From Campanula takesimana (taxonomy: Eukaryota > Streptophyta > Magnoliopsida > Asterales > Campanulaceae): a stretch of DNA of 64,000 nt. Position 1 is the first letter of the stretch. Every line of letters starts with the position of its first letter. Below the pieces are notes generated by a model, which worked only from the letters and a program-made list of their open reading frames with translations, made no database searches and was not told the DNA's origin. The position numbers were made by a program, and so were the translations under genes. The DNA is taken from the NCBI GenBank assembly GCA_026119855.1, contig JAOWBW010001316.1, forward strand, positions 62,001 to 126,000, written 5' to 3'. This document shows, in pieces, positions 34,690 to 45,059 of the stretch.

Positions 34690-36014
34690 TTCCTACTGTT
34701 CTTGTGTCGATCTATGAGAAAGATTCACACATGGGAAAGCTTCCAAGATGGATTTGGGGTCTGGACTGCAAAGCAGCTCAAAATCCTTGAATCACATCTT
34801 TATTTCCTTTCCAATCATTATCAGAACTCGACAAAGTCAGACCAGACAAGATTTTGTCAGCTGTTTTGTGCAGTGGAGTACCACTGAAAGGAGCTGCCTG
34901 TTCTGACAACGATACAAGGGGAACGTTTTCCCAAATCAGAGATTGATGAATGAGCTAAGTTTTGACCATTGTCACTGGAGGAAGGGGAGATACAAAGACC
35001 AGAGCCAGTGAAGCATCAGGACAACGAATATGATACTTAAGATACATACATACATACATACATACATACACACATACATACATACATACATACATACATA
35101 CATGGAAGGAGGGAGGGAGGGGGAGAGAGAGAGAGAGAGAGAGAGACCTCGTTGTCGCACTGAGCATCTTCATCATTATCAGCATTCTCTGCAATAGCTG
35201 AATCATCAACGCCATCTTCTTTCAGATCACTATTTTGATTGTCATTTCTTTTCACAAAGCACGGAGAAAAGAACCCAAACAATACACATAACTGCTGATA
35301 AGTTTCTTTTGCTTTCAATCCATAAATATGAAATAAAATCTCAACAGCTGAAAAAAAATGGCATACCTTGCATTAAAGTGCTGTACTGGAGAGTCACCGG
35401 AGGAAACATACTGTTCTTCTGCAGATGCTGAGGGAACAATGTAGTTGATTATTTTCCCATCTTAATATCTCAAAAAAACCCGTAATTTCAACTAGATTAC
35501 CATAAATCAAAATTATTACACATTAAATTTTAAAATATATTACAAAGTATCTCTGACAGCTCCAACACTCTAAAACTGCTCCAACCCAAATCCTGACACT
35601 TATTTCTGTCAGTATCAACAACATAAACTTAAGTTGCTCTATCATAGATCAACAACACATTTACAGTTAAAATATTCAAATTGCCATAGATATTAAAATA
35701 TCAGACAACAATTGTAATAATAATAAATCATGTGATGTAATGTCTCAAATCTAAGTACCACCACGGCCATCACCGTCAGAACTATTGCCACTCTGACGCT
35801 GTTGCGTTTGTTGCTCTAAGAGATGCAGGACTTGTGAAAGCTGATGTTGCATCTGTGAAAGCTGATGCCGCATCTGCTCCAACTCTTGCATTAACTTTTC
35901 AATTTTCTCATCCTTTTCTATAACATGAACACCAGAGCTCCCTCGCTCGATGATTCCCTTCGAACCCGCCTCATCTCGGACAATCGCCTCATATCTTTCC
36001 TGCCAATCATCAAA
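34690..36014 (-). pseudogene. Decayed exon-like module, copy 1 (unknown family)
   Basis: I do not recognise this family. Four exon-like pieces on the minus strand recur elsewhere in the window. At 36014-35751, after a GATTGGCAG acceptor, there is a coiled coil (LMQELEQMRHQLSQMQHQLS) ending in a stop. At 35445-35390 is a piece with IVPSASAEEQYVSSGDSPVQ. An acidic piece at 35256-35148 (KRNDNQNSDLKEDGVDDSAI to DEDAQCDNE) ends at a GT. At 34990-34905 is a piece with SSSDNGQNLAHSSISDLGK. Close relatives are at 63.0-64.0, 61.9, 59.5 and 54.1-54.9 kb. The pieces lie 3' of the CNL on the same strand, so they could be its former 3' exons or a neighbouring gene. A composite CT/CATA microsatellite starts right at the GT. 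Confidence 0.5.
35041..35146. repeat. Composite microsatellite (CATA)n, GGGA, (GA)n
   Basis: About 15 CATA/CACA units (35041-35101) are followed by GGAGGGAGGGAGG and (GA)12. The same composite sits at the same position of the paralogous segment at 63538-63615. Confidence 0.92.
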
Positions 36015-36057
36015 TACATAAAACATTGTTATATATTATCAAACATAAAAAATTGTT

Positions 36058-36059
<2 letters not shown>

Positions 36060-36118
<59 letters not shown>
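36060..36118. repeat. (AT)n microsatellite
   Basis: Nearly 60 bp of pure AT dinucleotide, upstream of the coiled-coil piece on the minus strand. A shorter AT run occupies the equivalent place near 62020-62043. Confidence 0.95.
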
Positions 36119-36124
<6 letters not shown>

Positions 36125-37246
36125 TACTTACCTATATTAATACTTACCTATGTAGCCTTAGTTTTCACGTTAATATAACTAACAAATACACACACAAACA
36201 GGCACACTCACACTATAAAGAATCCCACTACACACTACCCGTACACTCACACTTCACAGAAACCTAACATATATAATCCACTTTCCGAATAAAATATTTC
36301 GACCCTTATTGAGTTACACGAAATCTGTATTGGGATAAGACAATCAAACTTTCTGTTTCTGGGCAAAGAAGACAGATTGAAAACTTAGAGAATTGGTTGA
36401 ATTTTTCGTACTATCAAATGAGACCAAAATCTGTTTATATACAGATTGCTATCAGCAGTAAACAGTCACAATTGTTAGCAACCATTCTGTCTTTAGGTTT
36501 TGGCGGGTAACAGTCACAATTGTTAGCAAACGATTGTGTCTTTTGGTTTTGGCAGGAAAAACGGGTAGTACATTTGGAGCACCAACTATACCGTCTGGGT
36601 CGGGGCGCTGCCCCAGACCCCAGCGAGGGGCGGCTTCCCCTCGACCCCACCCGCTCACTTGGGAGCGGGACCCCAACAAGGGGCACAGCCCCCTTGACCC
36701 CCTGCTTCTTTATCGTGGTCAAAGACATATTAACTCAAACGAGCGTGTATTCCACACTTTACCTTACTCGTATCCGAGCCTAATATGAAATCGCATTGGT
36801 CTCTAGTAAATCACAATTACATAAAATAGCTGATGACACTAAAATCACCAACACGCCTGACTGATGCCTGTTGGCTCTGTTATATTCCAATCGAAAACGG
36901 TCCGCGGTAAACAGTTGGTTCGGCTAACTCAGTATGGAGAGACGGAAGAGCGAAAGGCTTCCAACCCTTCTCCATTCGATCACCATAATGTCTTGTAGTG
37001 AAAAGATTACTCTCTTGAAGACCAAAAAGATAGTACTATTTGAGATGAAAAGATTAATTCTCTAGAAGAACAAATTTCAGTTGTAGCATAGATGTAACAA
37101 ATAACCACATCAAGATATCACTTCAATGTCCTTTGTCTGAACTACAACTATATCTATAGCATGAAATTGTGATAGCAGCAGAAGCAAATTCTGTTCCTAA
37201 GATCATGGTTTGAAGTAGCTGTGGTTAAAACCGAAGGTTTATTAAG
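36119..37246. other. Intergenic DNA with GC-rich hairpin chain
   Basis: This includes a tandem duplication of about 55 bp (CAGTCACAATTGTTAGCAA at 36465 and 36509). A GC-rich tract at 36590-36705 is made of successive imperfect palindromes (GGGGCGCTGCCCC, AGGGGCGGCTTCCCCT, AAGGGGCACAGCCCCCTT). No coding frame is supported on either strand; the overlapping proline/glycine-rich ORFs follow from the palindromes. Confidence 0.6.
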
Positions 37247-37254
37247 GTTTAATG

Positions 37255-37767
37255 TAGACGTGTCCATTTTTCAACGGTAACCGGCTAACCGTCGGTTTTT
37301 AACCGGTCATAACCGGCCAACCGCCAAACCGCCAACTGTTTCAACCGTCAACCGTCAGTTACACGGTTCGGTTAAGGTTAGGCCATTTAGTAACCGGTTA
37401 ACCGCCGGTTATAACCGGGAAGCTAACCGCCAAATCAACCGTCTATATTAACCGTCAGTTTTCTAACATTTTTTGAGTTAGTTTTCAGAATTACAGTTAG
37501 TTTTTAAACAATTTCTGTTAGTTTTCTAACAAAATTAGTGTTTTCCTTCATTTTCTGTCAGTTTTTGACGATTTTCAGTTAGTTTTCTAACAAAAACTGT
37601 TAAAAACTCATTTAAAAAAATAAAAAATAAATCACATAACCGGATTAACCGGTTAACCATAACCGAACATCAAGGTTATAAGGTTCGTTTACGGTTACAA
37701 CTAAACGGATTTCTTAACCGGCGGTTATAACCGTTAACCGCCGGTTATAACTGGATGGTTACGTCTA
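37255..37767. mobile_element. hAT MITE with AACCGG subterminal repeats
   Basis: A 513-bp element with TAGACGT ends is flanked by the 8-bp target duplication GTTTAATG (37247-37254 and 37768-37775), as expected for hAT. Both subterminal regions are packed with AACCGG, CCGGTTA and AACCGCC words in both orientations. No coding; it must be moved in trans. Confidence 0.9.
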
Positions 37768-38118
37768 GTTTAATGGGTTACAAGGTGATTGGCATTATAA
37801 GTGCTACCACATATTCAGCTTTTTTAAAACTGTACAAAATCATAATTCAAACTAAAATGTGATATCTTCGAATAAAGTAAGTCCTACCTACATAATAAAT
37901 ATGCTATATTTTTAAAAACTATACCAAATCATAGTTTCAACCGAAATTGGTAACTACATTTAAAGTTGAAAAGTAATTTTACTCTCCATTAGAAATTAAA
38001 GACCAAATTAGTAAACCTAATTCCTTGATCGCGGGATCAAAATGAAAATTAATTTTATTATATACACCCTCATCCCATAATAAATGTCACATTTTTTCTT
38101 TATGGTATGCCCCAAAAC

Positions 38119-38547
38119 TGACGCAGCACGGAAGCGATAGAATTCGTGAGTAGCGCACTACACACAAGAACCTTCAAGCGAAGCACCCTCAAACACGATA
38201 ATCTTGGAATCCACCAAGAACAGAGATAAATCTCCAAGAACAAAGTTCAATTGAATAATAATAAAGTTGTAACCCTAAACAATGAAAGAAAAGAGTATTT
38301 ATACTCCTACCAAATAACATAACCTAAAATAAAGAATAAACCCGAAAATACCAAAAATAACCAAGCTAATCTGCTAAAAATCGAAAATACGCAGATCTGG
38401 GACAAATCCGCCCGACAAGCGGGCGGGCGCTTGATAAGGCCCAAGCGGGCGCTCATTTCGCCAGAAAGTTTTGCCCGGCTTCAGGCGGGCGCTCGCAAGG
38501 TACCAGGCGGGCGCTCGTTGCTTCGGCCGATCTGCTCTCCTATATCA
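38119..38547 (-). repeat. Ty3 mini-element 3' LTR
   Basis: It contains a minus-strand TATA box (38296-38303). Four GC motifs lie about 105 bp upstream of it (38408-38518; GCGGGCGGGCGC, AAGCGGGCGC, AGGCGGGCGC twice). The pol frame reads through the PPT into this LTR and stops at 38481. Confidence 0.93.
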
Positions 38548-39579
38548 GTCTCCTCCACCTCTAAAGAACTCGACCCCGAGTTCTCATCAGGATAAAGCAC
38601 TCCATCCGCATGATACTCATAGATGTTAGCAACGTTGAAGGTGTTGGAGATGTTCAAATTATCCGGAAGAGCCACCACATAAGCATTGTCATTAATTTTG
38701 CGTGTCACCTTGAAAGGTCCATACTTGCGAGGTTGCAATTTCTTGTATGTACCAACAGGAAAACGCTCTTTGCGAAGAAAAACCATCACTTCATCTCCCA
38801 CCAACAGCTTTATTCTTCAATCCCGTTGCCTCCAATTTAGCCTTGACAGCTTCCTTGACAGCTTGCACATCCTTCGCCATATTTTCAGCCGCTTGACTTA
38901 CACCATGACCCTTAGGTAACGGTATCAAATCCACCACATGCCTAGGGATAGAAGTATACACCAAAGAAAAAGGCGATTTACCCGTAGCTGAATGTATCGC
39001 ACTGTTATAAGCAAACTCCACTTGCGGTAAAGCTAAATCCCACTGCTTCGGTTTGTCACCACAAACACTTCTGATCATATTTCCCAATGTCCGGTTAGTA
39101 ACCTCTGTCTGTCTGTCCGTCTGCGGATGAGCTGTAGAGCTTCTGTTTAGCGCAGTACCAAACATACGCCACAAAGTAATCCAGAAGTGGCTCAGGAATT
39201 TGGTATCCCTGTCCGAAGTGATGGACTTAGGAACCCCATGGAGTCGGACAATTTCGCGAAAGAACAACTTCGCAATGTTAGTTGCATCCGCAGTCTTCTT
39301 GCAAGCAATAAAATGAGACATTTTGGAAAACCGATCCACAACCACAAAGACATAATCCAGACCCCGTTGTGTACGAGGCAAACCCAACACAAAATCCATA
39401 GATAAATCTAGCCATATATCATCAGGAACAGGTAAAGGCAAATAAAGACCAGTATTTTGAGACTGACCTTTAGAAACCTGGCAAGTATAACAACGCTTGA
39501 CAATAGAACCCGCATCCTTGCGCAGTTGAGGCAAAAAATATCTCTCCTCCAAACTAGCAATGGTCTTGTCTCGTCCCAA
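38481..39579 (-). pseudogene. Ty3 integrase fragment (zinc finger, DDE core, GPY/F module)
   Basis: This begins within the HHCC zinc finger region (YFLPQLRKD, CYTCQVSKGQ). It carries the complete DDE core (SMDFVLGLP, TSDRDTKF, TEVTNRTLGN) and, after a frame break near 38800, the C-terminal GPY/F-like module (YGPFKVTRKINDNAYVVALP, NVANIYEYH). The break removes part of the linker between core and GPY/F. I see no chromodomain. With no RT of its own, the element depends on other Ty3 elements. Confidence 0.9.
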
Positions 39580-39713
39580 ATGCCCACTAAGACCTCCACC
39601 ATGTAAGTCTCGAATCAGCTTCTCTCGTAGAGACGAAACAGGAACACATAACCTATCACCTTTGAACAGAAAACCATCCCGAATGAGAAAATCTGCACTA
39701 GGATGATACCAAC

Positions 39714-40142
39714 TGACGCATCACGGAAGCGATAGAATTCGTGAGTAGCGCACTACACACAAGAACCTTCAAGCGAAGCACCCTCAAACACGATAATCTT
39801 GGAATCCACCAAGAACAGAGATAAATCTCCAAGAACAAAGTTCAATTGAATAATAATAAAGTTGTAACCCTAAACAATGAAAGAAAATAGTATTTATACT
39901 CCTACCAAATAACATAACCTAAAATAAAGAATAAACCCGAAAATACCAAAAATAACCAAGCTAATCTGCTAAAAATCGAAAATACGCAGATCTGGGACAA
40001 ATCCGCCCGACAAGCGGGCGGGCGCTTGATAAGGCCCAAGCGGGCGCTCATTTCGCCAGAAAGTTTTGCCCGGCTTCAGGCGGGCGCTCGCAAGGTACCA
40101 GGCGGGCGCTCGTTGCTTCGACCGATCTGCTCTCCTACATCA
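39714..40142 (-). repeat. Ty3 mini-element 5' LTR
   Basis: This copy of 38119-38547 has four substitutions. TATA box 39891-39898 (minus strand), GC motifs 40003-40113. Confidence 0.93.
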
Positions 40143-40203
40143 AAAACAAATGTCACAATTCTAAATAAGGAAATAGTTCTATTGCAATTTAGTGTGGTAT
40201 AAT

Positions 40204-40241
<38 letters not shown>

Positions 40242-40242
40242 T

Positions 40243-40317
<75 letters not shown>

Positions 40318-40376
40318 ATGCCTTCATTAAAACCATTGACAAGTCAAATGCGACATTTATCATTGGACAAATGAAG

Positions 40377-40843
40377 TACAACATCTGTCCCTAAATGAGT
40401 GTCCAAATTTCATTTTAAGGGACATAACTTTTTGTACAATTTGGTGGTAAAATTCATATATAATCTTGTAATCCTCTTTAAAAAAAAATTAGTTTTTGCA
40501 AGTATAAAGAGACCGGTGAATTTTTTTTTGAAAAAAAAAACATTTTGGGACAAAGTTATGATCAAAATAGACACTCATTTTGGGACAAAAATTTCCTGAA
40601 AATAGACACTCATTAGTATACTCCCTCCTTCCCAAAATGATCTTCTTATTTGCCATTTTTCGTTGTCCCAAAAAGTTCTTCACATTTCTACAATTTAGGC
40701 TCAAAAGTGCACAAACAAGAAAATAGACACTCATTAGTACATATTTTAAGCGCAAAAGCATACAACACTTTGGATAGTAAGGAGAAACATACCAATGGGT
40801 TGAAAAGAGATTGTCCCCTGCCATCATCAACGTTATAAAAGCC
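40377..40843. other. CNL 3' flank / putative intron start, with MITE remnant
   Basis: On the minus strand the CNL frame could continue in a shifted frame to a GTATGT donor at 40792-40787. A lone ACTCCCTCCTTCCC MITE end lies at 40620 without a clear partner, and poly-A/poly-T tracts lie at 40480-40545. No gene seen. Confidence 0.5.
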
Positions 40844-43738
40844 TCAAACATTTGGGGATGTTGTAATGGTCACTTTTCTAAGCTTGGGGAAATGGATTAG
40901 TAAATCATTCCACTCTTCCGTTATTTCTCCACATCTTTCTGTAGTGTTTCCTTCCCCGCCCTTGGACACAATTCCCTCCAACATACCACAAGTTTCAACA
41001 ATTAGTCTTTGGAGTTGTAATAAGCATTTAGCTGCAGAGTGCGGAAAGATACATTTTAATGCCCCACATTTTTTAATTACTACCTCTTTCAGGTTGACCA
41101 AGCACAAAGGGTCAGTGTGATCCACCCACAGGAGTCTCACTTCAGGTAGTCCACTTATATACAGCCGCCGTAGTTTGTGCAGTAATCCAGCTGGAAGGTG
41201 CCCATTACGACATAACTCCCTCACATTCCTCATTTCATGGATGCTCAATGTCTCCAAGTTCATGAAGGCATCACTACTACCATCATGAATAATATATTCA
41301 AGCTTATGACATTTTCTCAAAACAAGTTTCCTTAGGCTCGAAAACTGCTTGAAAATCGAAGTATCAGTCAAATCCTCAATATCCTCTAAAGAAAGATCCA
41401 CTGTACTCCTTACAATCGATTGAATTTTGTCTTCTGAAACCCACTCCATTCCAACTTTTTTTAGACAGATGTTTTTCATAAGTAATGGATAGCTGCTGCT
41501 TCTATAATCAAAGGACGACGATTTCCCTGCAGAACCGAAAGAAAATCCTTCCAGCTTCTCGAAGCGCAAGTATTTCAAATCCAGCAGTTGCAAAGGTTCC
41601 ACTAAGTCGACCTGTAAAGTAGTCAGATTAGTCAATGAATCTAACTCTTCAATGCGCGCAGGGTAACTTTCTATGTCCACATCAGCTTCACCTCCGCAAT
41701 AGGGTGCTTCTGTAAAGTAGTGGTTTCCCATGAATAACACTTCTAACTTAGTCAATTTTGTCAAGATACCACTTGGGATCGGAATCATTGACTTCCCATC
41801 ATCGTACCTACATCTCAAGTCCAGTAACTTTAGCTTGCTAAGTTGCCCTATTTGATGAGGGAAGGACACAATAACAGAACCTGTAAAACTCAGAATTTCC
41901 AATTCGGTTAGCCTTATAAATTCCACCATCATGCCGGGACCAACACGTGTATGTTCAAGAGACAACATCCGCAAGTTTATCAAGAATTGAGGTGCCAAAA
42001 AAGGATCATCATTTTGTTCATACATTTGATGAGACCACCAAGGGTTTCGAGCACTTTCCAGAACTCTCAGTTCTTGCGTCTGCTCAAGAACGCTTTTAAT
42101 ACCAGATAGGTCCTTATGATGTAGAGGCACCTTCATTAAAAGCTTGAGCTTTTGATAATCAAGGTCAGTACTGCCTATACCGGCATCATCTTCTTTATTC
42201 CAAATGTGCATGTATACTCTGTCTCTTTCTTCCTTCACTGTCGAGATAATGGAAAGACATACATCTCTAACAACATCATGCACTTTAACCGTCTTTTTAC
42301 TCCAGTCTCCATCCTCATCATCAGCATCAATGGCCTGCAGTAAGAAGCAACTCTTAAGGTGTTCAACTAACGAGTAAACTCTGTTTCTTGCTCGCACAAC
42401 TCCAGTAACACCTTTAAATAAATCTAGGGCCATGCAATATCGCGCCAACTTTTCAAGACTAATCTCAGCATCTTCTTGATGTTGACAGCAAAGCAGAAGT
42501 AATGACTGGGCTTCTTCTAGCTTCTCCTTTGCTAAGAAGCCATAACTCAGCTTTATACTCTGGTACACATGTTTTTCCATTCCATTAATGTCCGTGAACT
42601 GTCCTTCCCTTAGTTTTGCACGAGCATCCTCCCATGTTTTCCTGTCTTTATTTGACAGTGCTCTAGAAAGAGTTAAGAGAGCAATGGGTAGACCTCCACA
42701 CTTGTCCGCAACCTCGTCTGCAATCTCTCCAAGATTCTTCTTCTCCACATGTTCTCCTACTGTCTTTCGGAACAGAGCCCTTGCTTCTTCTTTGGCCAAA
42801 GCGTGTACTTTTATATTCTTTTGTATACATGTGCATACGCCTTCCTGTCTTGATGTAATTAGAACCTTGCACTTCGTGTGTTCACTTCCGAATGGAATTC
42901 CGATCTGCTTCATATCGATGTCGCTCCACACATCATCAAGTATTATCAGGACTTTGTTACCACTGGAAAGTCTTGTACTAAGCTGATCTGCTCTTGCAGT
43001 AACATTTTCCTTTTCCTTGATAGATTTCAAATCCAACATCTCAGCTAGATCACCTTGAATCTTGAACAGTTCTTGATCTTTAGAGAGTTGTTGATTTTGA
43101 GACACAGTGGCCATTGCAATGTCATCAAACAGATTTTTCTTCCTTGCTCTTTCCCGAACTTCATGGACCATTGTTGTTTTCCCAACGCCACCTAATCCAC
43201 ATAATCCAATAACACTGATGGCAGGATCTTCCAACGCGTACATGAGTTCATCCAGAGTTTGCATCCTGGTCTTGTAGCCCTTAGAAGCTTCATTTGCCGA
43301 TGCTCCCGGTAGCCTTCCAGCTGGAAGCACAGTGTTCGTAGCAATTCCTTGTGGGGCTTTGCTCTTTAATTTCTGGATTTCCGCAGCCAGCTTTGTCGAT
43401 TTTCTGCTTAGCACATATCGACTTTTAAGATTTAGACAGCCATTCAATTTGTATGTGGCTTCCTTAACTTGTTTAGCATCTTTGATCACCTCTTGGACAT
43501 CATCAAGCCACCCAACGCTAGACTGTGCTGGTTCTTCATTGTTCCGTCTTTCCCTTTGGAATAAATTGTCAGCATCTTTTCCGTATTTTTCAAGTTGGGC
43601 AGCTGTTTTTGCCAAATTTTTGATGTTGGTCTTGTAGCAGAATAGATAACCAAATTGACGACCAATGGCATTCACAACTGGAGTTATCACTATTTCAGTA
43701 ATTGCCCCTAACACAACATTTGCAGCATCTGCAGACAT
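40844..43738 (-). CDS. CC-NBS-LRR disease resistance protein (At4g27190/RPS2-like CNL)
   Basis: An intracellular immune receptor of the CNL class, 964 residues in one exon. An N-terminal CC domain (YLFCYKTNIKNL, residues 31-42) is followed by the NB-ARC. The P-loop is GLGGVGKTT (about 181-189), kinase-2 KVLIILDDVW (262-271), RNBS-B KVLITSR (291-297) and GLPL CGGLPIAL (347-354). The MHD motif reads VHD (about 486-488). Irregular LRRs run from about 550 to the end. I chose Met 43738 because MSADAANVV... fits family N-termini; an upstream in-frame Met at 43792 adds an unlikely 18 residues. The C-terminus stops at TGA 40844-40846 in the middle of a SPNV segment. One base later the frame reads EAFITLMMAGDN to a GTATGT donor, so the end may be frameshifted. 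Known role: recognising pathogen effectors. Specificity cannot be inferred. Confidence 0.9.
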   Translation of the reverse strand: MSADAANVVLGAITEIVITPVVNAIGRQFGYLFCYKTNIKNLAKTAAQLEKYGKDADNLFQRERRNNEEPAQSSVGWLDDVQEVIKDAKQVKEATYKLNGCLNLKSRYVLSRKSTKLAAEIQKLKSKAPQGIATNTVLPAGRLPGASANEASKGYKTRMQTLDELMYALEDPAISVIGLCGLGGVGKTTMVHEVRERARKKNLFDDIAMATVSQNQQLSKDQELFKIQGDLAEMLDLKSIKEKENVTARADQLSTRLSSGNKVLIILDDVWSDIDMKQIGIPFGSEHTKCKVLITSRQEGVCTCIQKNIKVHALAKEEARALFRKTVGEHVEKKNLGEIADEVADKCGGLPIALLTLSRALSNKDRKTWEDARAKLREGQFTDINGMEKHVYQSIKLSYGFLAKEKLEEAQSLLLLCCQHQEDAEISLEKLARYCMALDLFKGVTGVVRARNRVYSLVEHLKSCFLLQAIDADDEDGDWSKKTVKVHDVVRDVCLSIISTVKEERDRVYMHIWNKEDDAGIGSTDLDYQKLKLLMKVPLHHKDLSGIKSVLEQTQELRVLESARNPWWSHQMYEQNDDPFLAPQFLINLRMLSLEHTRVGPGMMVEFIRLTELEILSFTGSVIVSFPHQIGQLSKLKLLDLRCRYDDGKSMIPIPSGILTKLTKLEVLFMGNHYFTEAPYCGGEADVDIESYPARIEELDSLTNLTTLQVDLVEPLQLLDLKYLRFEKLEGFSFGSAGKSSSFDYRSSSYPLLMKNICLKKVGMEWVSEDKIQSIVRSTVDLSLEDIEDLTDTSIFKQFSSLRKLVLRKCHKLEYIIHDGSSDAFMNLETLSIHEMRNVRELCRNGHLPAGLLHKLRRLYISGLPEVRLLWVDHTDPLCLVNLKEVVIKKCGALKCIFPHSAAKCLLQLQRLIVETCGMLEGIVSKGGEGNTTERCGEITEEWNDLLIHFPKLRKVTITTSPNV

Positions 43739-44600
43739 CTCCTTCTTCTGCCTCCTTTTCTGAACATAGATCATGAGAAAACATGCAGTCATCAGTTATT
43801 ATCTGAAACAATAAGCTTTCTCAAAGGGGAACGGACTAGCAAAGCATTTATTCAATCGATTGGACAAGAAACTGCAGAACATTGCTGCCACACGTTTTGA
43901 GTTGCTGTACTAGAACTCGAAGAAATTAAGGTTGATTTATGTGGCTGGGAGCATCCTATTTTAATTGGGTAGTCTCGTGATCTTGCTTTGCCCCAGTATA
44001 GATTAAAAATTTCGGAGAAGTAATTGGATATGGGACTTTAATTAATATCTAATTTTCCTACTATCATCATCTAAGGCGATCATGGCTAGGGCAATCAATC
44101 TTTTTAATGTAAAAGTGCTGTACTAGTGCCTAATGGGTTAATTATCGTATGCCGGATTCCTATTTCCTTACATTACAGTAGGAGACGTTGGGTACTATTA
44201 GTAGGCTATTTGAATTGTGAGATTATAGGCACCAGTTACTCACATTAGGTAATTATTAAGTAAAGGTTAAGGCAAATAAATTGATGTTAGAAATCCTTAC
44301 TTCTGTTTAGGTGGACTGGAGCATTGACATTGTAGCAAAATTTGAGGTAAGTGACTTGTACCTTTTCTAGCGTTTTCAAATAAATTGTTAGGGAGTGGCT
44401 ATTGCCACTACATTTATTTGTAAATGTACATAAATATCCTTTTATAGTTTGAAAGTTACTAAAATATTTTATAAGAGATTGTATGCACTACAAATTTACT
44501 CATCCACTACAATATACCTTAAACAAAATACTTACCTAACTTGATTATGATATAATTTTCTATAGTTAACATATATTTTAAAATTTTGATTAAAAAAATA
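43739..44600. promoter_or_regulatory. CNL upstream region
   Basis: Sequence 5' of the CNL. An AG/purine-rich stretch (AAAGGAGGCAGAAGAAGGAG) directly precedes the ATG and could be leader. I cannot place a TATA box with confidence. No other gene seen in this stretch. Confidence 0.4.
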
Positions 44601-45059
44601 TTTTAAATTGAGGCTTTGACCAATAAGTCCCTAGGCCAAATAAAAACTACCAATAAAGACAGACATTTTGAAAACCTACCAAAAAATCCTTGACCCTTTT
44701 CCTGGACCAGAATGCCCTTGGCTCATGCAAAAACCCACCCAACTCTTTTTCTCCCTCTCTTTCTCTCTTCCCGTTTCTCTCTTTCTCTCTTCCTATTTCT
44801 CTCTCTTTTTTTTCCACTTAAAATTTTAAAATGACATATCTCAAAATCTATAAACTGAAAAATGATCCGAAATCATTGTTTTAATCGTGTCGACAATACG
44901 AATCAAACAAGTACACTCAACACATAATTCAAATTTTATAAATAAAAAAAATTATTTTTCACTTGTAAAATTTGAAAAAAAAAACCATTTTTAATTTCTC
45001 AATTAATTTCACAATTTAAAAAAATAAAATTTTCACTTTTCACTTGTAAAATCATTTTT

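Larger units (their letters stand above)
38119..40142 (-). mobile_element. Integrase-only Ty3 mini-element with paired LTRs
   Basis: LTRs 38119-38547 and 39714-40142 (429 bp each) differ at four sites. The target duplication AAAAC lies at 38114-38118 and 40143-40147. The 1166-bp interior holds only the integrase end of pol; gag, protease, RT and RNase H are absent. On the minus strand LTR TGATRTAGGAG...TGCGTCA is followed by a PBS starting TGGTATCATCC (about 39711). A PPT (GAGGTGGAGGAGAC) precedes the 3' LTR. The intact duplication and similar LTRs show that it inserted recently, very likely already in this deleted form. Confidence 0.93.
38064..40376. mobile_element. Short TIR MITE interrupted by the Ty3 mini-element
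   Basis: The left end (CATCCCATAATAAATGTC, 38070) faces the right end (GACATTTATCATTGGACAAATG, about 40352-40373). Without the 2-kb insertion this would be about 300 bp. It contains an AT/AC microsatellite at 40205-40310. Stowaway-like, but the TA duplication is not secure. Confidence 0.6.

Noticed and set aside
36435..36788. Four overlapping ORFs of 75-97 codons on both strands
   Set aside because: They arise from the GC-rich palindromes, which lack stops in several frames. Overlap on both strands argues against coding.
40076..40384. 102-codon frame ending in GEQIGRSNERPPGTLRAPA
   Set aside because: Its C-terminal part is the Ty3 LTR and its N-terminal part the AT microsatellite. It is a chance fusion.
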